NCBI GenBank assembly: GCA_964405455.1
Contig: CAYOOA010000098.1
Coordinates: forward strand, 1-7,257
Reading direction: 5' to 3'
From: CALESS01 sp964405455
Lineage (GTDB): Bacteria > Chloroflexota > Anaerolineae > Anaerolineales > Anaerolineaceae
Length of the DNA: 7,257 nt
How positions within the stretch are numbered: position 1 is the first letter of the stretch; each line of letters begins with the position of its first letter. Under the pieces are notes generated by a model. The model worked only from the letters and a program-made list of their open reading frames with translations. It made no database searches and had not been told where the DNA came from. Below, piece by piece: positions 1 to 6,275 of this stretch. A program made the position numbers and the translations under genes.

Positions 1-695
1 ACCAGCGCGCTTACCGTACCAATGACTGCCATTTCCAGGCCGCTCTTCCACGGCTTGCCCACCGTGATGCGCGCCTTGTACGCTCCCACGCCAAACAGCA
101 CCAGTGCCGTGATCAGCACCGAAACCAGCATGCTCGTGCCGACAGGCAGGAAGGCAAACGGCGCCAGGGGGATCAACGAGCCAATGACGGCTGCGAATCC
201 GACCACAAAGGCCGCCTTGAGTGCTTTGCTGCGATCCACCGGCTGCAACTGGTGCTCCTCCGCCATCATCACCGCCACCCACACATCCTTGTTGGCCGTG
301 ATGGTGTCCACAATGCGATTCAGCAGCTCGCCTTCAAACCCCTTGTGCTCATAAATCTCGCGAATCTCATCCCGCTCCATCTGCGGCGATGCCTGGATGT
401 GGCGGAACTCGCGCTCCCGCTCGCTCTCATAAAAATCGGCATCTGCCAGGGTGGAGGTATACGCCACCGCCCCCATCGAGACCGATTCGGCAAAGGTGGC
501 AGCCAGCCCGGCCACAACAACAATGTGCGGGTCACTGGTGGCCGCAGCCACGCCCAGGATCACTCCCAGGACGTTGACCAGTCCATCCTGCCCCCCCAGG
601 ATGATATCGGAAAGGCCCGAGGCCCGGTTGTGTTGATCATTCGTTACGGCATGCGTCATCCCGGCATGCGATAATGTAGGTTCTTCGATTGGCAT
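1..695 (-). CDS. VIT1/CCC1-family metal transporter (3' end cut by window edge)
   Basis: Membrane transporter of the VIT1/CCC1 family, which moves Fe2+, Mn2+ or related divalent ions out of the cytoplasm. 231 codons are visible. Family members are about 230-250 aa, so only the last helix end is missing. Features seen: GGQDGLVNVLG (residues 34-44) opening helix 1, with Asp37; a second helix with AESVSMGAVAY (69-79), whose Glu70 and Met74 are the type of residues lining the VIT pore; a Glu-rich cytoplasmic stretch at about 87-150 (YESEREREF, EIREIYEHKGFEGELL, MMAEEHQ) typical of the VIT metal-binding domain; then helices at about 161-180, 186-208 and from 219. There is no N-terminal ferritin-like domain, unlike MbfA-type proteins. 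The ATG lies 7 nt after the upstream gene's stop. A TAG closes the frame upstream with no other start, and AAAGGA at 711-706 is the likely ribosome site (10-nt spacing). It is the last visible gene of the arsR operon. The transported metal cannot be read from sequence. Confidence 0.88.
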   Translation of the reverse strand, partial: MPIEEPTLSHAGMTHAVTNDQHNRASGLSDIILGGQDGLVNVLGVILGVAAATSDPHIVVVAGLAATFAESVSMGAVAYTSTLADADFYESEREREFRHIQASPQMERDEIREIYEHKGFEGELLNRIVDTITANKDVWVAVMMAEEHQLQPVDRSKALKAAFVVGFAAVIGSLIPLAPFAFLPVGTSMLVSVLITALVLFGVGAYKARITVGKPWKSGLEMAVIGTVSAL

Positions 696-702
696 ATTCC
701 AT

Positions 703-1272
703 TTATCCTTTGGCTAATTTCTGGCGCAGGATGGCTCCTGGCAGCAGTAATATCAGGCTCGCCGCCAGCCCGATCAGGCTGGAGTAGCCCAGGGCAATTC
801 CAAACATGGCCAGCCACAAACCGGCGGCAAACAGGTTCGTTTGCTTTCGGGTTGGTATTTGAGTTGGGATTTCCACGGGAGTCTCCCGTTGATATTGCGG
901 CAGTTGGACTCGTCCGCCTATAACGGAAACCAAAATCCCGGCGACACTGATGACCATTCCCAATATTTCTATTATTTCGCTTCGCGGCATGCAGGCCGGC
1001 AGCAGGATAAACTCCAACGGTGCACCCACTCCCACCAGGAGTACCCCGGGCAGCAGCAGCCACAGCGAGATATCCCGCTGGTCCAGGCGGATGGCTTGAC
1101 GGTGCACTGTCACCCCCAGGTAAATTGCTCCGGCAGCCGTCCCAAGCACTCCTAATCCAAATAAAATCCAGCCAACCGGGTTCTTCCAGTGCGTCTCAAA
1201 GCCCATGTTGGCCGAAGATAACAGGATTAATATCCCCAGGAAGATTAAAACGCGTTTCAATTTGGCAGACAT
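703..1272 (-). CDS. Hypothetical integral membrane protein, 189 aa
   Basis: No family recognised. The protein is very hydrophobic, with likely helices at about 7-22, 33-55, 70-93 and 99-120 and a hydrophobic block at 147-180 that could be one or two helices. A proline-rich linker (PVEIPTQIPTRKQ, residues 132-144) separates the last block. The helix arrangement around LEFILLP and IIEILGMVISVAGILVSVIGG faintly recalls small isoprenylcysteine methyltransferase-like membrane proteins, but the catalytic GxYRxxRHPxY-type motif of that family is absent, so I do not assign it. The start at 1272 is preferred because AGGAGAG sits 5 nt upstream. An in-frame ATG at 1323 would add 17 residues (MGCVTCLRACYRERRVV) without a good ribosome site. 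The gene begins 69 nt after the 89-aa gene and ends 7 nt before the VIT gene, so it is very probably co-transcribed with both. A membrane partner of the metal transporter is a guess from position only. Confidence 0.8.
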   Translation of the reverse strand: MSAKLKRVLIFLGILILLSSANMGFETHWKNPVGWILFGLGVLGTAAGAIYLGVTVHRQAIRLDQRDISLWLLLPGVLLVGVGAPLEFILLPACMPRSEIIEILGMVISVAGILVSVIGGRVQLPQYQRETPVEIPTQIPTRKQTNLFAAGLWLAMFGIALGYSSLIGLAASLILLLPGAILRQKLAKG

Positions 1273-1341
1273 GACAACTCTCCTTTCCCGATAACAGGCA
1301 CGCAAACAGGTAACACAACCCACTCAAAAAACAAAGACGAA

Positions 1342-1611
1342 TCAGGCCAGGGTTATGCTGTTAGGCGGCGGCGAAGGAGGTTGCTGGATCGCAAGTTTTT
1401 TTAGAATGATTTGCTCGATTGGGATGGCTGGTATCCCCTGGATGGACAGGATCACGACCATGCCGGGGAGAATAAACAGGTGATCGTAATGGACGGTCTC
1501 ATCCGTCACGGAAATCTTCAGTCCCAGTTCATCAGAAATGAAATGAAAACCAACCGCCACAAGGCAGAGGCCGAGGAGAATCAACACCGGCACCGAAAAC
1601 CGCCTATCCAT
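1342..1611 (-). CDS. Small hypothetical membrane protein, 89 aa
   Basis: Not recognised. It begins MDRRFSVPVLILLGLCLVAV, with a first helix at about 7-26 right after two arginines, which suggests the N-terminus stays inside. A polar segment (SDELGLKISVTDETVHYDH) follows, then a second helix at about 45-63. The tail is short, basic and then proline-rich (LKKLAIQQPPSPPPNSITLA). Its ATG overlaps the end of the arsR gene by 8 nt (the AATGGATAG arrangement) and no strong Shine-Dalgarno is evident, so translation is probably coupled to arsR. The overlap, hydrophobic character and operon position support a real gene despite its size. His42 and His45 in the exposed loop could touch metal, but nothing proves it. 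Confidence 0.7.
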   Translation of the reverse strand: MDRRFSVPVLILLGLCLVAVGFHFISDELGLKISVTDETVHYDHLFILPGMVVILSIQGIPAIPIEQIILKKLAIQQPPSPPPNSITLA

Positions 1612-1909
1612 TCTGGATGTGTTTCACTCCCTGCTGGAAGAGGGCGATGATATGCTCATCTTCCACGCGGTAATAAACTTCCTTCCCGTTGCGCCGCAGC
1701 GAAACCAGGCGCATCTGGCGCAGTCCGCGCAGGTGATGCGAAACCGCGCTCTCGCTGATGCCCGCGGCTTCCGCCAGGGCTCCCACGTTCATCTCTCCGC
1801 CCATCAGGGCGGAGAGGATGCGCACCCGGCTGGTATCGCTGAAGGCGCGGAAAAGCTCCGCCACATGGGCGGCCGTATGTTCATCGAGGACTAAGGGTTT
1901 GTCGTTCAT
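1604..1909 (-). CDS. ArsR/SmtB-family metal-responsive transcriptional repressor
   Basis: Small winged-helix repressor of 101 aa, a normal length for ArsR/SmtB proteins, which leave DNA when they bind metal. Seen: LFRAFSDTSRVRILSAL (19-35), the family's opening helices; the helix-turn-helix VGALAEAAGISESAVSHHLRGLRQMRLV (42-69), with the hallmark SAVSHHLRGLR recognition helix; the wing LRRNGKEVYYRVED (71-84); and the C-terminal helix with DEH (84-86) and H97. The Asp84, His86 and His97 pattern matches three of the four alpha5 ligands of Zn/Co sensors such as CzrA and SmtB. The fourth position is Asn100 instead of His or Glu. The alpha3 CxC site of arsenic or cadmium sensors is absent, since the region reads MNVGAL. 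The ATG at 1909 is the only reasonable start but has no clear Shine-Dalgarno. It is first in its operon, behind a promoter overlapped by a palindrome, so autoregulation is expected. Confidence 0.93.
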   Translation of the reverse strand: MNDKPLVLDEHTAAHVAELFRAFSDTSRVRILSALMGGEMNVGALAEAAGISESAVSHHLRGLRQMRLVSLRRNGKEVYYRVEDEHIIALFQQGVKHIQNG

Positions 1910-1922
1910 AAATATTATTTGA

Positions 1923-1946
1923 ACATCTGAATAATTGTTCAGATGT
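1923..1946. promoter_or_regulatory. Palindromic operator, likely ArsR/SmtB binding site
   Basis: Perfect 9-bp arms, ACATCTGAA and TTCAGATGT, are separated by 6 nt (TAATTG on the plus strand). The core fits the TGAA-N6-TTCA pattern typical of SmtB/CzrA-type operators. It lies 14 nt upstream of the arsR start and abuts the predicted -10 box, so the expected transcription start falls inside it. A bound repressor would block initiation. The binding partner is inferred from family and position. Confidence 0.85.
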
Positions 1947-1947
1947 A

Positions 1948-1976
1948 ATTATAATCCATTTTCTCCCTTCCTTCTA
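1948..1976 (-). promoter_or_regulatory. Promoter of the arsR-VIT operon
   Basis: On the minus strand a perfect TATAAT -10 box (1953-1948) lies one base upstream of the operator. At 17-nt spacing the -35 position reads TAGAAG (1976-1971), a weak 3 of 6 match to TTGACA. Predicted start at about 1941, giving a leader of about 30 nt. The -10 is good and the -35 is poor, so an activator or a different -35 usage is possible. Confidence 0.6.
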
Positions 1977-2002
1977 GTGACATTTATTGGAGAAATGTCA
2001 CT
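1976..2002. other. Hairpin with 10-bp arms at the stop codon of the 738-aa gene
   Basis: Perfect inverted repeat AGTGACATTT / AAATGTCACT with a 7-nt loop (ATTGGAG). On the plus strand it is followed by TATTTTTTT (2004-2011), the layout of an intrinsic terminator for plus-strand transcripts. On the minus strand, where the genes run, it starts in the stop codon of the 738-aa gene and is followed by AGAAGGAAGG with no U tract, so termination there is doubtful. It also overlaps the weak -35 of the arsR promoter. It could be a terminator, a 3'-end stabiliser or a second protein-binding palindrome. Confidence 0.6.
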
Positions 2003-4218
2003 TATTTTTTTGGCTCCCGCATAATCTCAATCGATGTCACCGCATCATTGAAGTTGATGTTACCCACCGAGGGCGGACTGCCCGGCAGGGTGCCGTAGGG
2101 CAATTCCACAATATACCCATTCACCAGGGCCTTCTCCATCAAATGTTTGAAGTTGGGAATGGCAGCGATAAACAGGTCGCCGGGCAGGGTCAGGCGCAGG
2201 CACAGGCCGGGATTGCTGCTGCGCAGCAGGTGTTGGTAGCACTTGATCACCGTGCGTGACCATTTGTACGGCGGCCCAATCACCACCACCGAACTGATGG
2301 CGTCGTTGAAGTGGTGGTCGCCCCAGAAACTCTTTTCGGTGATGCATGCGCCCAGGCTTTCGATGGTGCCGGTCGTATCCACCACCATTTTACCGGCGTT
2401 GACCACCATCCCCAGGGCATTGAGGATCAAACCCAGGGTTTTGTCCTGCCAGAATATTTGCACCAGGTTCAGCAAGTTGTACAGGTCGACCAACTTGCCA
2501 ACCACCGCATTGCGAACATCGTTCAGTTTGCCGGGAGAATTCGCGTCAAAGTGGATATCCGGGTTGAACAGCCCGGAATTGGCCGGCAGCATGATCAGCG
2601 GGATGCCGTCGAAATAAGCGTTGGAGAAAAACACCGCCAGCGTCGGCAGCCGCAGCGGATCCGGAACAAATATGATCCGCGGGCCGATCACCAGGATCTT
2701 GTGATCAAAATGGATGCTCTCACCCAACAGGCTGACCGTCCCATCGATCATCACCTTTAATTGCAGCGCAAAGGCATGCGAGGAAACATCATCAGAATCT
2801 TCGGGGATGATCTGCGGCAGGTAGCCAAAGGTGAGTTGGCTGCTTGAAACCCCTTTTTGCCCCGGTTCAAAAATGGAGCTAAAGAAATTGGGGTTGGCCT
2901 GCTGCCCAATGGATTGGCGCAAGGCCGGGTCCAGGTTGGGATCCAGTCGAATGTTTTGATCGTTGAAATCGCTGTGCGGGGTTTCCGCATCTGTATAGGC
3001 ATCGGTCTGGAAGAAGAACTTGATCGTCAGGTGCCCGTCGGGACTATTCACCTTGTTATCGATGAACTGCACCAGTTCGTTGTTGACGGCATCCTCCAGC
3101 CGTTCCACGCCCACATGCACCATCTGTCCGAGCGGAATGGGAATCTTGACCTCCAGGTCGCCGCTGCCAACCACCGGCCGCCATAAACGGGCTGCCAGCT
3201 CAGTCAGCGTATCGATCAGGTACTCCTGCAAATCCATGCACAGGATCGGCCGGGAAGGCAGATCATCCCGCCACAGGATGGCCACCCCCGGATCTTTTGG
3301 CGGGGAGAAATGCACATAATCATCCGTCCAGGTGTCACACTCGTTATACAGCCAGCGCCCGGCCCGGCGCAGCTCCGCCAACCGGGAGGCACCCGCTGCG
3401 GGTAATGGCAGTGCCAACTGCCCCTGCGGCGGTACGGGATAGGGACCGGGACCGCTCGTCCCGCCTACTCCCAGCAGCTTGAGCTGGGCCAGGTTGCCCG
3501 GCTGCAGGTTGTACCAGCGCACCTGTCCGCCGTGTGTATCTGCCTGCTGCACCAGTTGGGTTGGCGTGGGGTTGATGGGCGGGTCGGGCAGGGCTTTCCG
3601 CCCCATGAAGTTCGCCACATCCTGTTGATCCGGGTTGGGCGGCGGATCCTTGTATCCGGCAGCCGCATCCCCCGGCTTCCACACCAATTGCCGCCCGATG
3701 AACGGCAGGGGCAGCCAGACCGGGAATGGCAGGCAAGGCTTGGATGATTCGCCGGAGGCATCCACCACCTTGAGGGTAAAGCCCATCCCCAGTCCGTTGC
3801 GAATGTAGTTCCTGGAATCCTGCAGGCCTTCCATGTTCGGCAGGCTGACCGGAATTTCTACAATCCGCGCCACAATGGGGGTGAGTACCTGGCGCAGCAC
3901 CTCGCGGGCGTAGGGTTTGGCTGGTTTCAGGTTGGGTGGATTGTTGTAATCCAGGCCGACCACCCCGTAGAGGGAGATATCTGGCAGGTCGCTGATCATC
4001 GTGATATTGAGCAGCACCTCCAGCACGTAGATGAAAACCGTCTGCTCCGGCTGTGCCCCCAGGATGACCGGGTCAAAGGCAGAAAGCACCTCCTTCAGGT
4101 TGGAGAGGGCGGATTTGGCAAAGGAAGCCAGGTTCGTCGGGTCGATTGGTTGCAGTTGAAGCTGACCCGCCTGTACCTGGGAGCGGGTGACACCCACGAT
4201 ATCAAATGTGAAACGCAT
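2002..4218 (-). CDS. Large hypothetical protein with possible C-terminal beta/gamma-crystallin-like domain, 738 aa
   Basis: No known family recognised over most of its length. No signal peptide or convincing membrane helix is visible, so it is probably cytoplasmic or exported by an unseen route. Layout: N-terminal part at 1-155 with FTFDIVGVTRSQVQAGQLQL and a helix-rich stretch; Pro/Gly-rich region at about 160-280 (DPPPNPDQQD, PDPPINPTPTQ, GPGPYPVPPQGQ); mixed region at 285-530 with two short hydrophobic strand-like runs (ILVIGPRIIFVPD, TLAVFF); and a helical part at about 565-612. The C-terminus has FNDAISSVVVI (637-647) and FNDAVTSIEIM (723-733), each matching the (N/D)(N/D)xx(S/T)S calcium signature of beta/gamma-crystallin Greek-key motifs. 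Between them, CYQH and GLCLRL recall the YEHxxxxGxxLxL strand. Start chosen at 4218 because AAGGAGG sits 6 nt upstream. An in-frame ATG at 4260 lacks such a site. It has its own promoter and stands alone between two operons. Function unknown. Confidence 0.85.
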   Translation of the reverse strand: MRFTFDIVGVTRSQVQAGQLQLQPIDPTNLASFAKSALSNLKEVLSAFDPVILGAQPEQTVFIYVLEVLLNITMISDLPDISLYGVVGLDYNNPPNLKPAKPYAREVLRQVLTPIVARIVEIPVSLPNMEGLQDSRNYIRNGLGMGFTLKVVDASGESSKPCLPFPVWLPLPFIGRQLVWKPGDAAAGYKDPPPNPDQQDVANFMGRKALPDPPINPTPTQLVQQADTHGGQVRWYNLQPGNLAQLKLLGVGGTSGPGPYPVPPQGQLALPLPAAGASRLAELRRAGRWLYNECDTWTDDYVHFSPPKDPGVAILWRDDLPSRPILCMDLQEYLIDTLTELAARLWRPVVGSGDLEVKIPIPLGQMVHVGVERLEDAVNNELVQFIDNKVNSPDGHLTIKFFFQTDAYTDAETPHSDFNDQNIRLDPNLDPALRQSIGQQANPNFFSSIFEPGQKGVSSSQLTFGYLPQIIPEDSDDVSSHAFALQLKVMIDGTVSLLGESIHFDHKILVIGPRIIFVPDPLRLPTLAVFFSNAYFDGIPLIMLPANSGLFNPDIHFDANSPGKLNDVRNAVVGKLVDLYNLLNLVQIFWQDKTLGLILNALGMVVNAGKMVVDTTGTIESLGACITEKSFWGDHHFNDAISSVVVIGPPYKWSRTVIKCYQHLLRSSNPGLCLRLTLPGDLFIAAIPNFKHLMEKALVNGYIVELPYGTLPGSPPSVGNINFNDAVTSIEIMREPKK

Positions 4219-4291
4219 AGTGCGCCTCCTTTTAGGCTGCATCGCGGTGGAAACAATCATTCCAGGTTATATTTCCTCCCCCTTTCCTGTC

Positions 4292-4320
4292 ATTGTATTG
4301 CAGCAAATGGCACTTTTCAA
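4292..4320 (-). promoter_or_regulatory. Sigma70-type promoter of the 738-aa gene
   Basis: On the minus strand, TTGAAA (4320-4315), a 17-nt spacer and TACAAT (4297-4292): 5 of 6 matches at each box with ideal spacing. Predicted start at about 4285, leaving a leader of about 67 nt before the ATG at 4218, whose ribosome site AAGGAGG lies at 4231-4225. Confidence 0.72.
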
Positions 4321-4349
4321 CACCCCGGCGTCGATTACCACGCAACCGA

Positions 4350-4378
4350 TTGACTTTTCCCATCGGCCGATATACACT
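4350..4378 (+). promoter_or_regulatory. Candidate promoter of the ABC exporter operon
   Basis: TTGACT (4350-4355), a 17-nt spacer and TACACT (4373-4378): 5 of 6 and 4 of 6 matches. It is back to back with the minus-strand promoter, with 29 nt between the two -35 boxes. Predicted start at about 4385, giving a leader of about 165 nt before the ATPase gene. No better plus-strand promoter was seen closer to that gene. Confidence 0.5.
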
Positions 4379-4400
4379 CTATCTGTTATTACTTCTCATC

Positions 4401-4437
4401 AAGCGCCCTGGTCGGTCCGGTTGGGGTGCCTTTTTTT
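4401..4437 (+). terminator. Terminator-like hairpin inside the ABC operon leader (possible attenuator)
   Basis: GCGCCC (4403-4408) pairs with GGGTGC (4424-4429) through one G-U pair, around a GC-rich loop, and a T7 tract follows at 4431-4437. The form fits an intrinsic terminator on the plus strand. No plus-strand gene ends upstream, since everything to the left is on the minus strand. It therefore either attenuates transcription from the promoter at 4350-4378 or ends a very short RNA of about 50 nt. The stem is only 6 bp and its loop of 15 nt is long, so strength is uncertain. Confidence 0.5.
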
Positions 4438-4447
4438 CGCTGCTTTG

Positions 4448-4520
4448 GGTAAGGGCCAGGCAGCCGGGAATGGGCTCCTCCTGGAAAAATTCATTCCTTT
4501 TCGGCCGCTTCACCCTTACC
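4448..4520 (+). other. Foldable segment of the ABC operon leader
   Basis: Outer arms GGTAAGGG (4448-4455) and CCCTTACC (4513-4520) are perfect complements. Inside, CCAGG (4456-4460) can pair with CCTGG (4480-4484) and AGCC (4462-4465) with GGCT (4473-4476), stacking a hairpin against the left outer arm. The segment lies between the terminator-like hairpin and the ribosome site AGGAG of the ATPase gene, so it would be part of the mRNA leader. No known riboswitch consensus was recognised. It may be a regulatory RNA structure or chance pairing. Confidence 0.3.
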
Positions 4521-4551
4521 TTGATCTGTTTTCGTTCAAAGGAGCAAGTCA

Positions 4552-5424
4552 ATGAGCATTATCGAGGTTTCCCATCTCACCAAGTACTACGGCAAGTCCC
4601 GCGGCATCACGGATGTCTCGTTCAACGTCGAGGAGGGCGAGATCTTCGGCTTCATCGGTCCCAACGGCGCGGGCAAGTCCACCACCATCCGCCTGCTGCT
4701 CTCCCTCATCCACCCCACCAGCGGCACGGGCAAGGTCTTCGGCCTGGATGTGACCGCCCACGGTCCGCAAATCCGCCGCGATATCGGCTACCTGCCCTCC
4801 GAGGTCTACTACTACGAGGGCATGAAGGTCATCGATTTGCTCAAATACTCCGACAGCTTCTACCCCGGCGATCACTCCGCCCGCATCAAGGAGCTCTCCG
4901 AGATTATGGAGCTGGAGCTCAACCGCCGCATCAGCGATCTCTCCTACGGCAACAAGAAAAAGGTTGGCATTGTGCAGGGCCTGTTGCACAGCCCCAGGCT
5001 GCTCTTCCTCGATGAACCCACCGCCGGCCTGGACCCGCTGATGCAGCGCAAGTTCTTCGATCTCATCCGCACCGAAAACCAGCGCGGCGTGACGGTCTTC
5101 TTCTCCTCGCACATCCTCGGCGAGGTGCAGCGCCTGTGCAACCGCGTCGGCATCATCCGCGAGGGCAAGATCGTCGAAATCTCCGATATCCGCACCCTGC
5201 AGCAGAACAACTACAAGAAGGTCCACATCACCGCCCCCGGCCTGAGCGCGGAGTCCTTCGACCTGCCCGGCGTGAGCAACCTGCAGCAGGAGAACGGCAC
5301 CCTGCACTTTTTCTTCAAGGGCGATATCAACGCCGTGGTGCAGAAAATCGGCTCCATCCAGGTGGAGGATGTGACCATCGAGGAGCCCACCCTGGAAGAA
5401 ATCTTCATGCACTACTACGAATAG
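4552..5424 (+). CDS. ABC-2 exporter ATP-binding protein
   Basis: The 290-aa ATPase powers an exporter formed with the two downstream permeases. All core motifs are present: Walker A GPNGAGKST (36-44), signature LSYGN followed by KKKV (130-137), Walker B RLLFLDEP (149-156) with catalytic Glu155, D-loop GLDP (159-162) and H-loop His187 in FFSSH. The Q-loop region reads GYLPSEVYYYEG (79-90), with Ser-Glu where many ABC proteins have Gln; related drug and ABC-2 ATPases also vary here. The C-terminal extension, about 215-290, ends with TIEEPTLEEIFMHYYE, the EPxLEExF ending typical of drug-export type ABC-2 ATPases. AGGAG lies 7 nt before the ATG. Its stop is 9 nt before the first permease gene, which indicates one operon. 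The substrate is unknown. Antibiotic, peptide or lipid export are all possible. Confidence 0.95.
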   Translation: MSIIEVSHLTKYYGKSRGITDVSFNVEEGEIFGFIGPNGAGKSTTIRLLLSLIHPTSGTGKVFGLDVTAHGPQIRRDIGYLPSEVYYYEGMKVIDLLKYSDSFYPGDHSARIKELSEIMELELNRRISDLSYGNKKKVGIVQGLLHSPRLLFLDEPTAGLDPLMQRKFFDLIRTENQRGVTVFFSSHILGEVQRLCNRVGIIREGKIVEISDIRTLQQNNYKKVHITAPGLSAESFDLPGVSNLQQENGTLHFFFKGDINAVVQKIGSIQVEDVTIEEPTLEEIFMHYYE

Positions 5425-5433
5425 GCAGCCGCC

Positions 5434-6243
5434 ATGCGCACAAACATCTTTCTCCACGAGTTCCGCTCGCGCTTCAAATCGGTGCTGATCTGGTCGCTGT
5501 CCATCGCCGCATTGACTTTCTTCTTCTTCTCGCTCTTCCCGGTCTTTGCCGACCAGGCTGCCCTGATGAACCAGTTCCTGGCCAAGTATCCGCCGCAGTT
5601 GCGCGCCGCCCTCGGCATGAACAACATGGACCTGGCCAGCGTGCTCGGTTTCTTCAGCCTGCTCTTCATGTTTATCCAGCTTTGTGAGGCCATCCAGGCC
5701 AGCAACTACGGCTTTGGCCTGGTCTCGATCGAGGAGAGTGAGCTGACCGCCGATTTCCTGCTCAGCAAGCCGGTCACCCGCCCGCAGATCCTCACCAGCA
5801 AGCTGCTGGCTGCCGGCGCCAGCCTGCTGGTCACCGACCTGGTGATCTGGCTGAGCAGCCTCACGGCCATCCAGCTCTTCTCCGAGGGCCGCAGCTACGA
5901 CCGCGGCACCCTGCTGCTGGTGCTGGCGAGCATCGTCATCTTCCAGCTCTTCTTCCTCAGCGTCGGGTTGGTGATCTCCCTGCTGGTCAAGCGCATCCGC
6001 AGCGTCACGCCCTGGGGCCTGGGCCTCGGCTTCGGCATGTACGTGCTCAGCGCTTTCACCGGCGTGTTCGGCGAAATCTGGCTGGAGTTCCTCACCCCCT
6101 TCAAGCACCTGGAGGCGGGCTACATCGTCACCAACCATGCCTACAACACCCCGCTGGTGCTGCTCAACCTGGGCATCAGCCTGGTGGCGCTGGCCGCCAG
6201 CTACTGGCTCTACACCCGCCGCGATATCAAGGCCGTCTCGTGA
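5434..6243 (+). CDS. ABC-2-type transporter permease, first copy
   Basis: Membrane subunit of 269 aa with about six helices (roughly 18-38, 67-87, 122-148, 158-184, 192-212 and 240-261), the normal plan of ABC-2 permeases. After the N-terminal amphipathic start NIFLHEFRSRFKSVLIWS comes an extracytoplasmic loop with PPQLRAALGMN (53-63). The cytoplasmic coupling segment EESELTADFLLSKPVTRPQILTSK (100-123) is where such permeases dock on the ATPase. The C-terminus YTRRDI is a usual ABC-2 ending. It shares many blocks with the second permease downstream, so the two probably form a heterodimer. The ATG follows the ATPase stop by 9 nt with only a weak purine-rich ribosome site. The gap to the next permease gene is unusually long and filled with inverted repeats. 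Confidence 0.92.
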   Translation: MRTNIFLHEFRSRFKSVLIWSLSIAALTFFFFSLFPVFADQAALMNQFLAKYPPQLRAALGMNNMDLASVLGFFSLLFMFIQLCEAIQASNYGFGLVSIEESELTADFLLSKPVTRPQILTSKLLAAGASLLVTDLVIWLSSLTAIQLFSEGRSYDRGTLLLVLASIVIFQLFFLSVGLVISLLVKRIRSVTPWGLGLGFGMYVLSAFTGVFGEIWLEFLTPFKHLEAGYIVTNHAYNTPLVLLNLGISLVALAASYWLYTRRDIKAVS

Positions 6244-6275
6244 CCTTTATCCTGCAAAAAGACATCCGCACATTG

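Noticed and set aside
252..674. 140-codon plus-strand frame opposite the VIT gene
   Set aside because: It is antisense to a gene with clear VIT-family motifs, is His/Gly/Arg-rich and has no domain or ribosome site.
703..1272. Assignment of the 189-aa membrane protein to the isoprenylcysteine methyltransferase family
   Set aside because: Only general helix spacing is similar. The conserved catalytic motif near the C-terminus is missing.
4219..4260. Upstream in-frame start adding 14 residues (MIVSTAMQPKRRRTM) to the 738-aa protein
   Set aside because: The ATG at 4218 has AAGGAGG at ideal 6-nt spacing. The ATG at 4260 has only a distant purine run (14 nt away) and sits about 25 nt from the predicted transcription start.
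4293..5015. 240-codon plus-strand frame overlapping the ATPase start
   Set aside because: It is a shifted frame of the ATPase gene, with Arg/His/Pro-rich translation and no recognisable domain.
4549..6138. 529-codon open frame on the minus strand opposite the ATPase and first permease
   Set aside because: It lies exactly antisense to two well-supported genes. Its Ala/Glu/Asp/Gln/Val-rich low-complexity translation is what strong C/G third-position bias on the other strand produces. No ribosome site or known domain was seen.
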